NCBI GenBank assembly: GCA_002428485.1
Contig: DIWM01000017.1
Coordinates: forward strand, 44,807 to 108,806
Reading direction: 5' to 3'
Length of the DNA stretch: 64,000 nucleotides
From: Deltaproteobacteria bacterium UBA6106
Lineage (GTDB): Bacteria > Desulfobacterota > Syntrophorhabdia > Syntrophorhabdales > Syntrophorhabdaceae
Both the position numbers and the translations under genes were made by a program. Positions 17,126-24,796 of this stretch are shown here, piece by piece (positions within the stretch are counted from its first letter, which is position 1; each line of letters opens with the position of its first letter). The notes below the pieces were generated by a model, which was given only the letters and a program-made list of their open reading frames with translations, was not told the DNA's origin and made no database searches.

Positions 17126-18211
17126 TTATTGTAATCGGACAGTAGCGTACCCATTAAGTATCTTTTCGACTACAGTACCTGGTTTTATCTCCATTTCCGT
17201 GAGCATTTGACAAGGAATATTGGACAATAATTTATCCCTAGCATCATAAAATTGAAAACTTAAAATATCAAATACTTTTCTTTTTGGATATATCTTCCAT
17301 AGGAGACAAACATAAGCTGTACCAACTGGAACCTCAGACTCTTTATCATTACCCAAAGGAATTGCCCTAATTGATACCTTAAATCCATCTCCATCATTTT
17401 GTATAGACTCTTGGTCCAAATAGTAAAGAGCATTATCATCAATATCAATCCCCGTGGATAACCATTGGGGATTGGTGAACCACGCTTTCTGTGAGGGGGG
17501 AGGCACAGCGATCGACATCCGACAGTTCGGGCACTCCAAGATACTACCTACATTGTCAACGGATCTCTCAAAGAGCTGCATTCCGCACTTGGGGCAATCT
17601 GAGTCATTGCGCTGGACCTTCTTATTGCTCGTTCCTGGCGCAATTTCATCCATAGTGATAACGATTCCAGACGTCCTTTCGTCGACTGATTGTTGAATAA
17701 AGTTTTGTGGAATTGGCGGTAGCTCTATCGCGGTTTTCTTGCTGAAAGATGGCGGTGCAATGTTCCTTTTGTCAACGGGCAGTCGGTGGCTATTCTCTGC
17801 AGCCCATTTGGCGGCAATGCCATTCAGGGGACTCTTTGTATTATATTCCTGATAGGCAATCATACGGCCGATTCTAATAATCAAATCATCCAATCCCTCA
17901 GAAGCCGCATAGATGTCTTGGGCACATACTTCTGTCTGGTTGAAATTCGGATGAAAGAGAGGCGTCAATAAGCGAAGTTGGGGAGCACGCCTTGGATATT
18001 CCAGTCCCAACTTGATCTCCAACATGTGTTTGTCCCTCTCTATAATGCGCCCATCATGGTTAACATAAAGCCCCTTGATATTGTAGCAGATATTGTATAT
18101 GTCGGGCGGAATTCCATCCGCTAGTTCAATCTGTACAAGCGGCCATCCAGTAAAACGTGTAGATATACATTCATATTCACTTTGTAGACGACGGACACGT
18201 GGTGAGCTCAT
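17126..18211 (-). CDS. E2-like ubiquitin-conjugating protein with C-terminal zinc ribbon
   Basis: This is a 361-residue protein. Residues 1-140 follow the E2 (UBC) fold: EIKLGLEYPRRAPQLRLLTP at 65-84 matches the E2 YPxxPP strand region, HPN is at 87-89, and a Cys at 96 (EVCAQDI) sits 7 residues after the HPN Asn, where catalytic E2 cysteines lie. Then come helices like the E2 C-terminus (SPLNGIAAKWAAEN, compare DPLVPEIA). Residues 215-250 form a CPKCG/CPNCR zinc ribbon, and about 110 further residues are unassigned. It should accept the ubiquitin-like protein from E1 as a thioester. An AGGGGT ribosome site precedes ATG 18211. It lies downstream of UBL, E1, JAB and RING-like genes. Confidence 0.85.
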   Translation of the reverse strand: MSSPRVRRLQSEYECISTRFTGWPLVQIELADGIPPDIYNICYNIKGLYVNHDGRIIERDKHMLEIKLGLEYPRRAPQLRLLTPLFHPNFNQTEVCAQDIYAASEGLDDLIIRIGRMIAYQEYNTKSPLNGIAAKWAAENSHRLPVDKRNIAPPSFSKKTAIELPPIPQNFIQQSVDERTSGIVITMDEIAPGTSNKKVQRNDSDCPKCGMQLFERSVDNVGSILECPNCRMSIAVPPPSQKAWFTNPQWLSTGIDIDDNALYYLDQESIQNDGDGFKVSIRAIPLGNDKESEVPVGTAYVCLLWKIYPKRKVFDILSFQFYDARDKLLSNIPCQMLTEMEIKPGTVVEKILNGYATVRLQ

Positions 18212-18320
18212 TGTTGTACCCCTACTACATCATACTCCACCACAACATAAAATACGTTGGTTAGAGCCTGAGAAATGTGGGCATCCGATTGCGAATTCCG
18301 TGCTGTGAACACTGTTCTCA

Positions 18321-19226
18321 TTACGATAATACTCCAGCGAGGATTAACAACCACATCAGAATCCCAAATATGATACATACGATATGCCCTGCAGACCAGG
18401 GTGAATATTGGATTGCGGGGTTTCTCTTTGCATTCACGCGGTTTATGAAGTTCTGTACTGGTATAAAGAACAGGAATGAAGGGAGGGATAATATTATACC
18501 GACGAGGTTCGTTACTGGGTTATTTGATCTCCCCATTGTAACACCTAAAAGCGTAAGTACAATCCAACCCGTTGCAAGACCACCAGCAGAGAAATCTGCT
18601 TGCTCGATAGCGTTGAGCTGCCGATCCACTCGAATTGCTCTGAATATACTATGGCAGAAGAAGATTGGGAAGGCACCCCTCCAAAAGGGTTGAATCTTAA
18701 GGTTGTCGCGTTCATTCAGATAGCGCCAGTTTTTGTAAATCCAGTATGCCTCATATATACCCAACGAAAGGATTGACATGAAGACAAGTCTGCCCACGGG
18801 GATATGCAGAAAGAGCGGCGTGGAAGTCGGTGCGAACGGGGGAACGGGATTTTGGCCATACGCATGTCTTGGGATCGTATCGGGCGCAACCGGCTCAGTG
18901 ATCGATATCTTATCCTCATCTTGGGGAGCCATTGCACACCCAAACACTGTGCATCCTTTATTCTCTTCCCAACAGTCGGCGTGATGGGACGTATGGCACA
19001 ACGGACAAACTCGTGAGTGGTCTGTTGTGGTAATCGCAGTTCGGCAGTACGGACAGATTCCGGTGTTTTCTACGTTTGATAAAGTTCCCTGCGGGGGTGG
19101 TTCTAGTGGTTCCGGAACGATGAACCTGCCGGAACAAGTTGGACAGGCTACCTCCTTGCCGATCATTGATGGCTCAGCAGAAAGATGCTGCTGGCAGTTT
19201 GGACAATTGAACCCGAAGGCACTCAT
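18321..19226 (-). CDS. Membrane protein with zinc ribbon and RING-like finger (candidate E3)
   Basis: This is a 301-residue protein. Residues 6-38 form a zinc ribbon (CPNC and CPTC). Residues 58-97 carry a RING-like ligand series: Cys58, Cys61, Cys74, His78, His81, Cys85, Cys92, Cys97, with the typical HHADCWEENKGC stretch of prokaryotic RING family 1. The C-terminal 150 residues hold four or more hydrophobic segments (SILSLGIYEAYWIYKNW is DUF4234-like; VCIIFGILMWLLILAGV is last), so it is an integral membrane protein with the fingers in the cytosol. RING domains recruit E2s, and E1, E2, UBL and JAB are neighbours, so an E3 role is a strong inference. Its start overlaps the FHA gene end by 4 bases. 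Confidence 0.82.
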   Translation of the reverse strand: MSAFGFNCPNCQQHLSAEPSMIGKEVACPTCSGRFIVPEPLEPPPQGTLSNVENTGICPYCRTAITTTDHSRVCPLCHTSHHADCWEENKGCTVFGCAMAPQDEDKISITEPVAPDTIPRHAYGQNPVPPFAPTSTPLFLHIPVGRLVFMSILSLGIYEAYWIYKNWRYLNERDNLKIQPFWRGAFPIFFCHSIFRAIRVDRQLNAIEQADFSAGGLATGWIVLTLLGVTMGRSNNPVTNLVGIILSLPSFLFFIPVQNFINRVNAKRNPAIQYSPWSAGHIVCIIFGILMWLLILAGVLS

Positions 19227-20299
19227 GTCTTTGTTGTACGCTCCTTCTCTGCATAGGAAAAAGTGTACCGACCAATCTGCAGTATATCACCATTACGTAG
19301 CGTATGCCGCATTCCGGCCTGCAATACTTGCCCAGCAACTACCACGGGACCAGATGCAGTCAGCAGAGATTTGCCTGCCCGGTGTTCGATTGTGGCGTGC
19401 TGCTCAAATATCGTCGGATCCTTGAACAGATAGATGGTGTTTGCTTGTCTTTTGCCGATGGTAACAATATCTTGATAGAGTACGAACTGTTTGCCAGCAA
19501 GTGGCCCACCCGAGACATAGAGCCAGCGTTCCTTAAGGGCACTTTCTACTAACCCGATGGCGATACCGGTGCCTGCACCAAGAATACTCATACCAATCGC
19601 ACGGCTTGCCTCGCCGCCGTTTGTCAATAAACAGATCGGATCAAAGAGCAATCCCCCAAGCGCAGCACCGAGAGCCCCGCCGAGCATGCCATAGGTAGTC
19701 TTCTTGCTGGACTTTTCCACTATGCCGAAGATGAGTCCACCTGCTACTCCAAAGGATGCCCAAGCAAATGCACGACAAATCCATAACAGCGGATTGGTCA
19801 TGGGTATGGATGTGATGCGTGGGTTTCCAATCATTGTGCGGAGGAGCAAATTGAAAATAATACTCGCAATGAACCACAGGATGAACCCAAGCACAAGACC
19901 AAGACCAGCAGCGGCGAGGCCGCGCAAGAATGCTCGGTGCCATGACCGCTCAACGAGACTCTCCACGATCCCGAGACTGACGCACATTAAGATTGCCATC
20001 AAAGGAAACATCATCGTATTCCCCCACCCTTTGTATGGCCCATCTTCAAATGACGGCTCGCAGAAGGCCCATGCAAGAAACGCACCCAAGAACCCAGCGA
20101 CTCCAAGGTAGAACCACCCTTTTAGCCAGAGGCTCTCAGATGTCGCCACCGCGGTAAAGGCGTTTGGTTGCGGCGAAATGCTGCCCCAAGACCCGTCACC
20201 ACCTGTTTGGTCAGGTCTGGAGACAGGGATTGGCGTTATGACCTCAGCTTTTTCAACGTCATCCCATGTAATCCGGATTTTCTCGTAGTCATTACTCAT
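19223..20299 (-). CDS. Polytopic membrane protein with C-terminal FHA-like domain
   Basis: This 358-residue protein has about six hydrophobic segments between residues 55 and 255 (WFYLGVAGFLGAFLAWAF, LGLVLGFILWFIASIIF, ASFGVAGGLIFGIV among them), then an FHA-like domain from about 268 to 350 (FVLYQDIVTIGKRQANTIYL, HATIEHR, RNGDILQIG). The canonical phosphothreonine-binding GR and SxxH positions read GK and FEQH, so binding may be altered or lost. The N-terminus (DYEKIRITWDDVEKAEV) resembles those of the E1 and trypsin-like proteins nearby. It overlaps the RING-like gene by 4 bases. It may scaffold the conjugation machinery at the membrane. Confidence 0.75.
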   Translation of the reverse strand: MSNDYEKIRITWDDVEKAEVITPIPVSRPDQTGGDGSWGSISPQPNAFTAVATSESLWLKGWFYLGVAGFLGAFLAWAFCEPSFEDGPYKGWGNTMMFPLMAILMCVSLGIVESLVERSWHRAFLRGLAAAGLGLVLGFILWFIASIIFNLLLRTMIGNPRITSIPMTNPLLWICRAFAWASFGVAGGLIFGIVEKSSKKTTYGMLGGALGAALGGLLFDPICLLTNGGEASRAIGMSILGAGTGIAIGLVESALKERWLYVSGGPLAGKQFVLYQDIVTIGKRQANTIYLFKDPTIFEQHATIEHRAGKSLLTASGPVVVAGQVLQAGMRHTLRNGDILQIGRYTFSYAEKERTTKT

Positions 20300-20317
20300 C
20301 TTGCCCCCAGCTTGTTC

Positions 20318-21151
20318 TCATACATTCCTACCGTTGTGTGTTGAAGAATCTTTAGACACCATGCCATCCTCGCGACCACACCCCACGCTTACCTGTCCCT
20401 TGGTGTTCGCGACTACCTCTCCTGTGTCTTGCTCAGCTGAGACTAATTTCTTCTGCTTGAACCACTTACCGATTCTATGGAGCAGCGGAGAATCCCTGAG
20501 GACGTGCCACCCACTAACGACAATTGGTCTCAAGAGAGCAGCAATCTTCAGCAAGAGGAACATGCAAAAGTTTCTTAGAGAACGCCAAAATGTATAACGT
20601 GGAGCAGGTACTAGTTCCTTGGAGTCCACGAGACATGAAGGTTCACTCCGTGAACCTATCTGTTTCTCGGTGTCTGTGACTATTTCAAACCGGACCAAGC
20701 GCCGGACATCTCCACCACTCCATCCAAAACACCCTTCTTCATCAGAGTGCGGGTCATAAACCCACGCAAGACTGCGAGGTTGTGTAAAAAAATGCTTGTG
20801 GATAAAAATATCATGATCAGACAGGAAAACCCCAAATCCTGGGTGTGAGTGATACCAGCCGACGATGACTTGGCCGGGATACCGTTTGTTCTTCTCTTCA
20901 TGGATGCGAACCCATGCTTCTTGGGTGAAAGTAACATGTGCACCGCCCTGCTTAGCTCCTTCTCCGGCAACGGCTCCCGTGACTAGTGTGCCCTCATCCG
21001 ATTGCCGTCCGATAAGTACCCCACAGATTTCTATATGTGGTGTTCCTCGTGCATGCTGACGAATACTTTGAAGAACTGAGCTATAAAAGGTAGCTGGGAT
21101 TGGCTTTTTGCTGTGGTGTTTGTTCCTATGTTTCTCTTTTTTTAAGGACAT
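20318..21151 (-). CDS. JAMM/JAB-family isopeptidase (deubiquitinase-like), membrane-anchored
   Basis: This 277-residue protein carries a complete JAMM motif: Glu41 (EICGVLIG), then His101-Ser-His103-Pro, six residues, Ser111 and Asp114 (HSHPGFGVFLSDHD). This zinc metalloprotease family includes RPN11 and removes ubiquitin-like proteins from conjugates or trims precursors. After the catalytic domain, a hydrophobic stretch near 214-235 (FCMFLLLKIAALLRPIVV) suggests one membrane anchor near the C-terminus. It lies 11 bases after the E1 gene and 18 before the FHA gene. Because the UBL gene already ends in Gly, deconjugation is a likelier job than maturation. Confidence 0.87.
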   Translation of the reverse strand: MSLKKEKHRNKHHSKKPIPATFYSSVLQSIRQHARGTPHIEICGVLIGRQSDEGTLVTGAVAGEGAKQGGAHVTFTQEAWVRIHEEKNKRYPGQVIVGWYHSHPGFGVFLSDHDIFIHKHFFTQPRSLAWVYDPHSDEEGCFGWSGGDVRRLVRFEIVTDTEKQIGSRSEPSCLVDSKELVPAPRYTFWRSLRNFCMFLLLKIAALLRPIVVSGWHVLRDSPLLHRIGKWFKQKKLVSAEQDTGEVVANTKGQVSVGCGREDGMVSKDSSTHNGRNV

Positions 21152-21162
21152 ACTTCACTCCT

Positions 21163-22362
21163 TCACTCACAAGAGAGATCACCCAGCACACTCGCGCGGT
21201 CGGCGTTCATAATAATCTGTATCTCATGTTCCTTTGATCGAGCAACGAAGACATCAAATGCTGGCAGACCAAGGGAGCTAACGGTCTTTTGACTATACGG
21301 CTCTTTGCCCGTAAAACCATGTATCGTAACTGCCACACGCATTGCCTCATCGACAGGGCATTTCCCCTGGTCCACAGAGAGGGTGCCTACGCATCCATAA
21401 ACATCCGTCACGTTCCCACAACGAGGACAGCGAAGAGCTTGGATGATGTCTCGGCTGAAATCCACGGTAACTTCAGCGACGCCTAATTCGTTTTGTGCGT
21501 AGACATAAAGTTCGGCCACTGTAGTTTCCGCGGACGGTTTCGGCCATGACCGAACGTCGTGGTAGACCTCGTGGCTACAACAATCGTTGTTGGGGGTGTA
21601 CTCCACGACATAGGAAGTGTGATTCATGCCCTCGAAAACAAAGCCCTTCCCGGCAAGAACTGGGAGACCATGTAGCAGCTTCAGTGCTTCTTGTACTTGA
21701 ATACCAGCTATTACCGAAGATGTTGTGGGCGTTGTGGGCGTTTTGCCTAGTTCCATGTCCTCACGGGTCAGTAGATTGCAAGAAATTCGCTTCTCCAGTA
21801 TTTTCCAGTCCATCTCGCTGAGTGTGCACTCATAGCAAGGAGGTTTCCCTGGAAGGAAGACCCTTACGACACCGTTGATGCCCTCAATTGCCCCGTCAAT
21901 CCAAGGGCGATTCATCTTCCATGCGGCACGATTAATCCAAAGCCTCGCCTCCCTGTTGTCTAATGCGCCAAGAATCACGTCAGCCCATCCAAAGACTCCC
22001 AACCCCACCTCGTGCATTACATTGCCGGAGAAGGCCTGCACCGCACAATCGGTATAGATGTCCCGTGTGCGTTCGGCGGCAACAGTCGCTTTCCGGCGGC
22101 CCACATCGCCGGGTCGAAAGAGCACGCTTCTCGACAAGTTGGAGTAATCAATCGAGTCAAGGTCAACTACAAAAATATGCCCAACGCCCAGCAGGGAAAG
22201 ATTCTTGAGGACTTCGTTGCCGATAGCGCCGGCACCGACAACGAGAAACTTCGCGTCACGAAGCTTCTGTTGGTCCCACCATTCGATTAGGCCGAAGCGA
22301 CTAAAACGATCTTCTGCCAAGTCAGCGTTCGTAATAGAAACAAGTTTGTCAGTTTGTTTCAT
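21163..22362 (-). CDS. E1/ThiF-family ubiquitin-like activating enzyme
   Basis: This 399-residue protein begins at MKQTDK, chosen because this ATG comes four bases after the UBL stop codon; the earlier ATG at 22410 would overlap UBL by 44 bases. The adenylation domain is complete: GAGAIGNE at 43-50, Asp67 (VVDLD), NLSR at 75-78, and zinc-ligand-like Cys176 and Cys179 (PPCYEC). Cys195 (RISCNLL), ahead of PTTPTTSS, is the best candidate for the thioester Cys. After residue 250 comes an extra domain with a CPRC...C...C ribbon. It should adenylate the UBL C-terminal Gly and pass it to the E2-like protein. Confidence 0.88.
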   Translation of the reverse strand: MKQTDKLVSITNADLAEDRFSRFGLIEWWDQQKLRDAKFLVVGAGAIGNEVLKNLSLLGVGHIFVVDLDSIDYSNLSRSVLFRPGDVGRRKATVAAERTRDIYTDCAVQAFSGNVMHEVGLGVFGWADVILGALDNREARLWINRAAWKMNRPWIDGAIEGINGVVRVFLPGKPPCYECTLSEMDWKILEKRISCNLLTREDMELGKTPTTPTTSSVIAGIQVQEALKLLHGLPVLAGKGFVFEGMNHTSYVVEYTPNNDCCSHEVYHDVRSWPKPSAETTVAELYVYAQNELGVAEVTVDFSRDIIQALRCPRCGNVTDVYGCVGTLSVDQGKCPVDEAMRVAVTIHGFTGKEPYSQKTVSSLGLPAFDVFVARSKEHEIQIIMNADRASVLGDLSCE

Positions 22363-22366
22363 AACA

Positions 22367-22636
22367 TCAGCCTGCCGTAATCTCGGGTTGCAGTCGCAGG
22401 ATGTCCCCATCCTTTACACCAGATGCGGCAAGGGTCTGTTGGTCTTGTAGCTGACGCCCTGAATTCTTGTGATGGAACTTGTAACTAAGGGGTACCCCAT
22501 CGGGACCAGCTTTGGGAAGATTCAACCGTGCCACAAGTACACTTATTAGTTTGTTCACGGGGGCATCGTCTGGTAATTCCACCGGGACCCTTTTATTTTC
22601 CGTCGAGTCAAAGACAGTCACATTGATTATCGCCAT
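22367..22636 (-). CDS. Ubiquitin-like beta-grasp modifier protein
   Basis: This 89-residue protein has ubiquitin-like order: beta hairpin MAIINVTVFDSTENKRVPVE, helix NKLISVLVARLNL, SYKFHHKNSGRQLQDQQTLA (compare ubiquitin GKQLEDGRTL) and GVKDGDILRLQPE. It ends ITAG, a terminal Gly ready for activation without trimming. It is closer to YukD-type ubiquitin-like proteins than to ubiquitin. AAAGGAGA precedes the ATG by 7 bases, a strong ribosome site. The E1 gene starts 4 bases later, so UBL and E1 are coupled. Confidence 0.87.
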   Translation of the reverse strand: MAIINVTVFDSTENKRVPVELPDDAPVNKLISVLVARLNLPKAGPDGVPLSYKFHHKNSGRQLQDQQTLAASGVKDGDILRLQPEITAG

Positions 22637-22672
22637 GTCCGAATCTCCTTTCTCTGTCGCACTGGTTAATTC

Positions 22673-23758
22673 TCATCTCTTCGTCTCAGGCAGGTATGTG
22701 CGATTACTCCCGCTAGGACTCTTTGAAGATAGAGAGGCAATAGCCGTATGTCCCTTTTTCGCAAGTATCCATACGTCCGAGTTCAGCAAGTCGTCTACTC
22801 GAACTGCAAAGTTCAGATTCTCCGCATTGGGGCGCTTCGTTTTATCAAATACACTCTGGACAATGGCAAGCAATCGTCCGTTGGTATCATATACGGGCCC
22901 GCCACTGTTCCCTGGGCTAACCGGTGCCGACATCTGAATCAAGCCAGTACCGCGCTTCTGAGCTATCAGGCCGCTGGAGATTGAGAATTCAAGCCCTTCT
23001 GGGTGGCCAATGACGAAGACTTGCTCCCCAACCTCGATAGTCTTGAAACTCCGAATCGGCTGAACATACTCGGTGTTTGCTTGCTTCCGGGGCACCCAGA
23101 GCAGAGCTAGGTCTAGGGACCGATGAATACCAACTACCGTGGCGTGTGCCTCCTGCCCGTCCTGTAGAGTCACCCCGACAATCTCGCCGATACCAGATCT
23201 CCCGGAAAGTGCATCAACAACATGGCGGCTTGTCACTAAGAGATATCCATCGTGTGTCGCGAGCGCGAGAGCCCCAGCACCGCAGGCTTGTTTGCCACCT
23301 CTGTCTGATGAAAAAAGTGCGTGGTGCCCCGCGTGATGCACGACAACAACAAGGGGCGATAGCTGTCGGGCTATGTCTTTACCGGAGAGGATATTATCAG
23401 AGGGAAGTTGCGGAAATGTGTTGATAGAGAGTGTTGACGTGACCGAAATGCGATCCAGCAAGGTGCTCGGCATCCAGATAGCCAGCGCAAATGCGACAAG
23501 AGTCCAAATGATCCCACTTGCCAATAACAGGCAGCAATAGTGAACGGTGTATGCATGTCGCACGAGCAAATCCCGGCGGCGTAAAGTCGTCAGTCCGACG
23601 ATTGTGACAATAAACAACACCGGGGGGCAGAGAATCAGCAACGCAGAGAGCAGTCGCCACCATAAGGGTATCGGAGGTACACATGCGACCGGGGTTCTTG
23701 GTGACGAGTCCATGTCTTCAAAGTCCGCAGTTGTTATGGTAATCTTGTCCGATTCCAT
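22673..23758 (-). CDS. Membrane trypsin-like serine protease
   Basis: This protein is about 361 residues from the ATG at 23758 (MESDKITIT). Two hydrophobic segments (LLILCPPVLFIVTIVGL and LLASGIIWTLVAFALAIW) precede a trypsin/DegP-like fold with the full triad: His in VTSRHVVDA, Asp in SLDLALLW, Ser in PGNSGGPVY. The protease domain follows the second segment, so with two crossings it would be on the cytoplasmic side. It is the first gene of the ubiquitin-like locus, 36 bases before UBL. Its N-terminal DKITITTADFED motif resembles the start of the E1 and FHA proteins. It could cut conjugated or signalling proteins; target unknown. Confidence 0.82.
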   Translation of the reverse strand: MESDKITITTADFEDMDSSPRTPVACVPPIPLWWRLLSALLILCPPVLFIVTIVGLTTLRRRDLLVRHAYTVHYCCLLLASGIIWTLVAFALAIWMPSTLLDRISVTSTLSINTFPQLPSDNILSGKDIARQLSPLVVVVHHAGHHALFSSDRGGKQACGAGALALATHDGYLLVTSRHVVDALSGRSGIGEIVGVTLQDGQEAHATVVGIHRSLDLALLWVPRKQANTEYVQPIRSFKTIEVGEQVFVIGHPEGLEFSISSGLIAQKRGTGLIQMSAPVSPGNSGGPVYDTNGRLLAIVQSVFDKTKRPNAENLNFAVRVDDLLNSDVWILAKKGHTAIASLSSKSPSGSNRTYLPETKR

Positions 23759-23798
23759 TTCGTTTCCGTTGTTTCTTTCACCGAACAATTAATATGCT

Positions 23799-23828
23799 TT
23801 TATCTATAATTTAAATATCTATTGTCAA
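23799..23828 (-). promoter_or_regulatory. Candidate promoter of the ubiquitin-like operon
   Basis: On the minus strand, TTGACA (23828-23823) is followed after 18 bases by GATAAA (23804-23799), about 40 bases upstream of the trypsin-like gene start. The -35 is perfect and the -10 matches 4 of 6, so this is a reasonable but unproven sigma-70 promoter for the genes down to E2. Confidence 0.4.
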
Positions 23829-24415
23829 CGATTTGTCCTTTTAGAAGAAAGGTTGCCTGTTCGGAGGGGATTGGTGTTGCTGCACAACCGGACAATATTA
23901 ACACAGGCAATAATGTGGTATAAGAAGTAATAAGCTTACTAATTCGATTGCTTTTCCCTCCCATGGTGCCATTGTCCTACAACGGTTATAAAATATCAAG
24001 CGAAAATTTTGAAAGATTACTGAATAGAGGTTGAAATCATGTATTTCTGAAAGTGCTCCGAGTCACGTATTGTAGGGAGTTAATCATTCACATCAAAGAA
24101 GGGGATAAGGTTGTTATCCCTACCCCCATAACTTGAGTTTTCCTCAGATAGTCTTTATAGTATCCGTTAAGGGATGCTCTTAAGTGTTTTTTTTAACAGT
24201 AAATAACAAGCGGGTTTGATATGGCTACTCAATAGCATTCCCCTATGTAGTCCTGTCAGCCCGCTCTTTGTGTATAGTTTTTGTATAGTTCTTGTGTAGA
24301 AACAGATAACAAAACAGAGAAACCTTACCCTTCCTATAATGCTCAAAAGGATAATAAGGAGCAAGATATAGCAAAAGATAGAAAAGGTAAGGTCTCACTG
24401 AAGCGTATCTCTTAA
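23829..24415. other. Intergenic region with hairpin and short tandem repeats
   Basis: No supported gene. A perfect hairpin, GGGATAA (24102-24108), GGTTG loop, TTATCCC (24114-24120), has no following T run. Near 24266-24298 the unit TTGTRTAG occurs three times at close spacing. ACCTTACC (24322-24329) pairs with GGTAAGGT at about 24385-24392. These are observations only; together they could be regulatory or leftover element ends. Confidence 0.4.
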
Positions 24416-24733
24416 TTAACTGACCCATAACGCCTTCTCAACATGCTTCGCCGTTACCTTCCCTCCCGGTGCCGTCTTTACTGCTTCTTGATAGACTTCG
24501 CGCTGTTGTTCGGGAGGGAGTTTGATAAGCGGACGAATTTGGAATTCTTTTAAAAGTGTTACTTCCGTAACACTTTTGAGATTATCGGCAACCTCGATAC
24601 CAGAGATTAATTGCCTTGCCCTGCTTGAATTAAATCCCCACTTCTCTCTGCAGTATTCCTCAAATGTGTCGTAGTCCTCCTTGTAGAGTCTGTTATCCCT
24701 TTCCCGGTGTCGTATTAGAGTGATGGTTACCAC
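24416..24733 (-). pseudogene. Fragment of a phage/plasmid-type DNA-binding protein
   Basis: These 105 residues resemble the middle of proteins common in phages and plasmids, with RLYKEDYDTFEEYCREKWG, SRARQLISGIEV, RPLIKLPPEQQREVYQEAV and APGGKVTAKHVEKAL. Relatives carry an N-terminal helix and a longer C-terminus that are missing here, and the GTG start has no ribosome site. I read it as a decayed piece of an older mobile element left between two cargo modules. Confidence 0.55.
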
Positions 24734-24796
24734 TTGAAAAGTATAGAAGATTTTCTGAGTAATGTTTTCCTGTCTGCTGTTTGGACGGATATGATT

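Noticed and set aside
22362..22410. E1 start at 22410 giving a 415-residue protein
   Set aside because: That start overlaps the UBL gene by 44 bases; ATG 22362 sits 4 bases after the UBL stop and matches family N-termini better.
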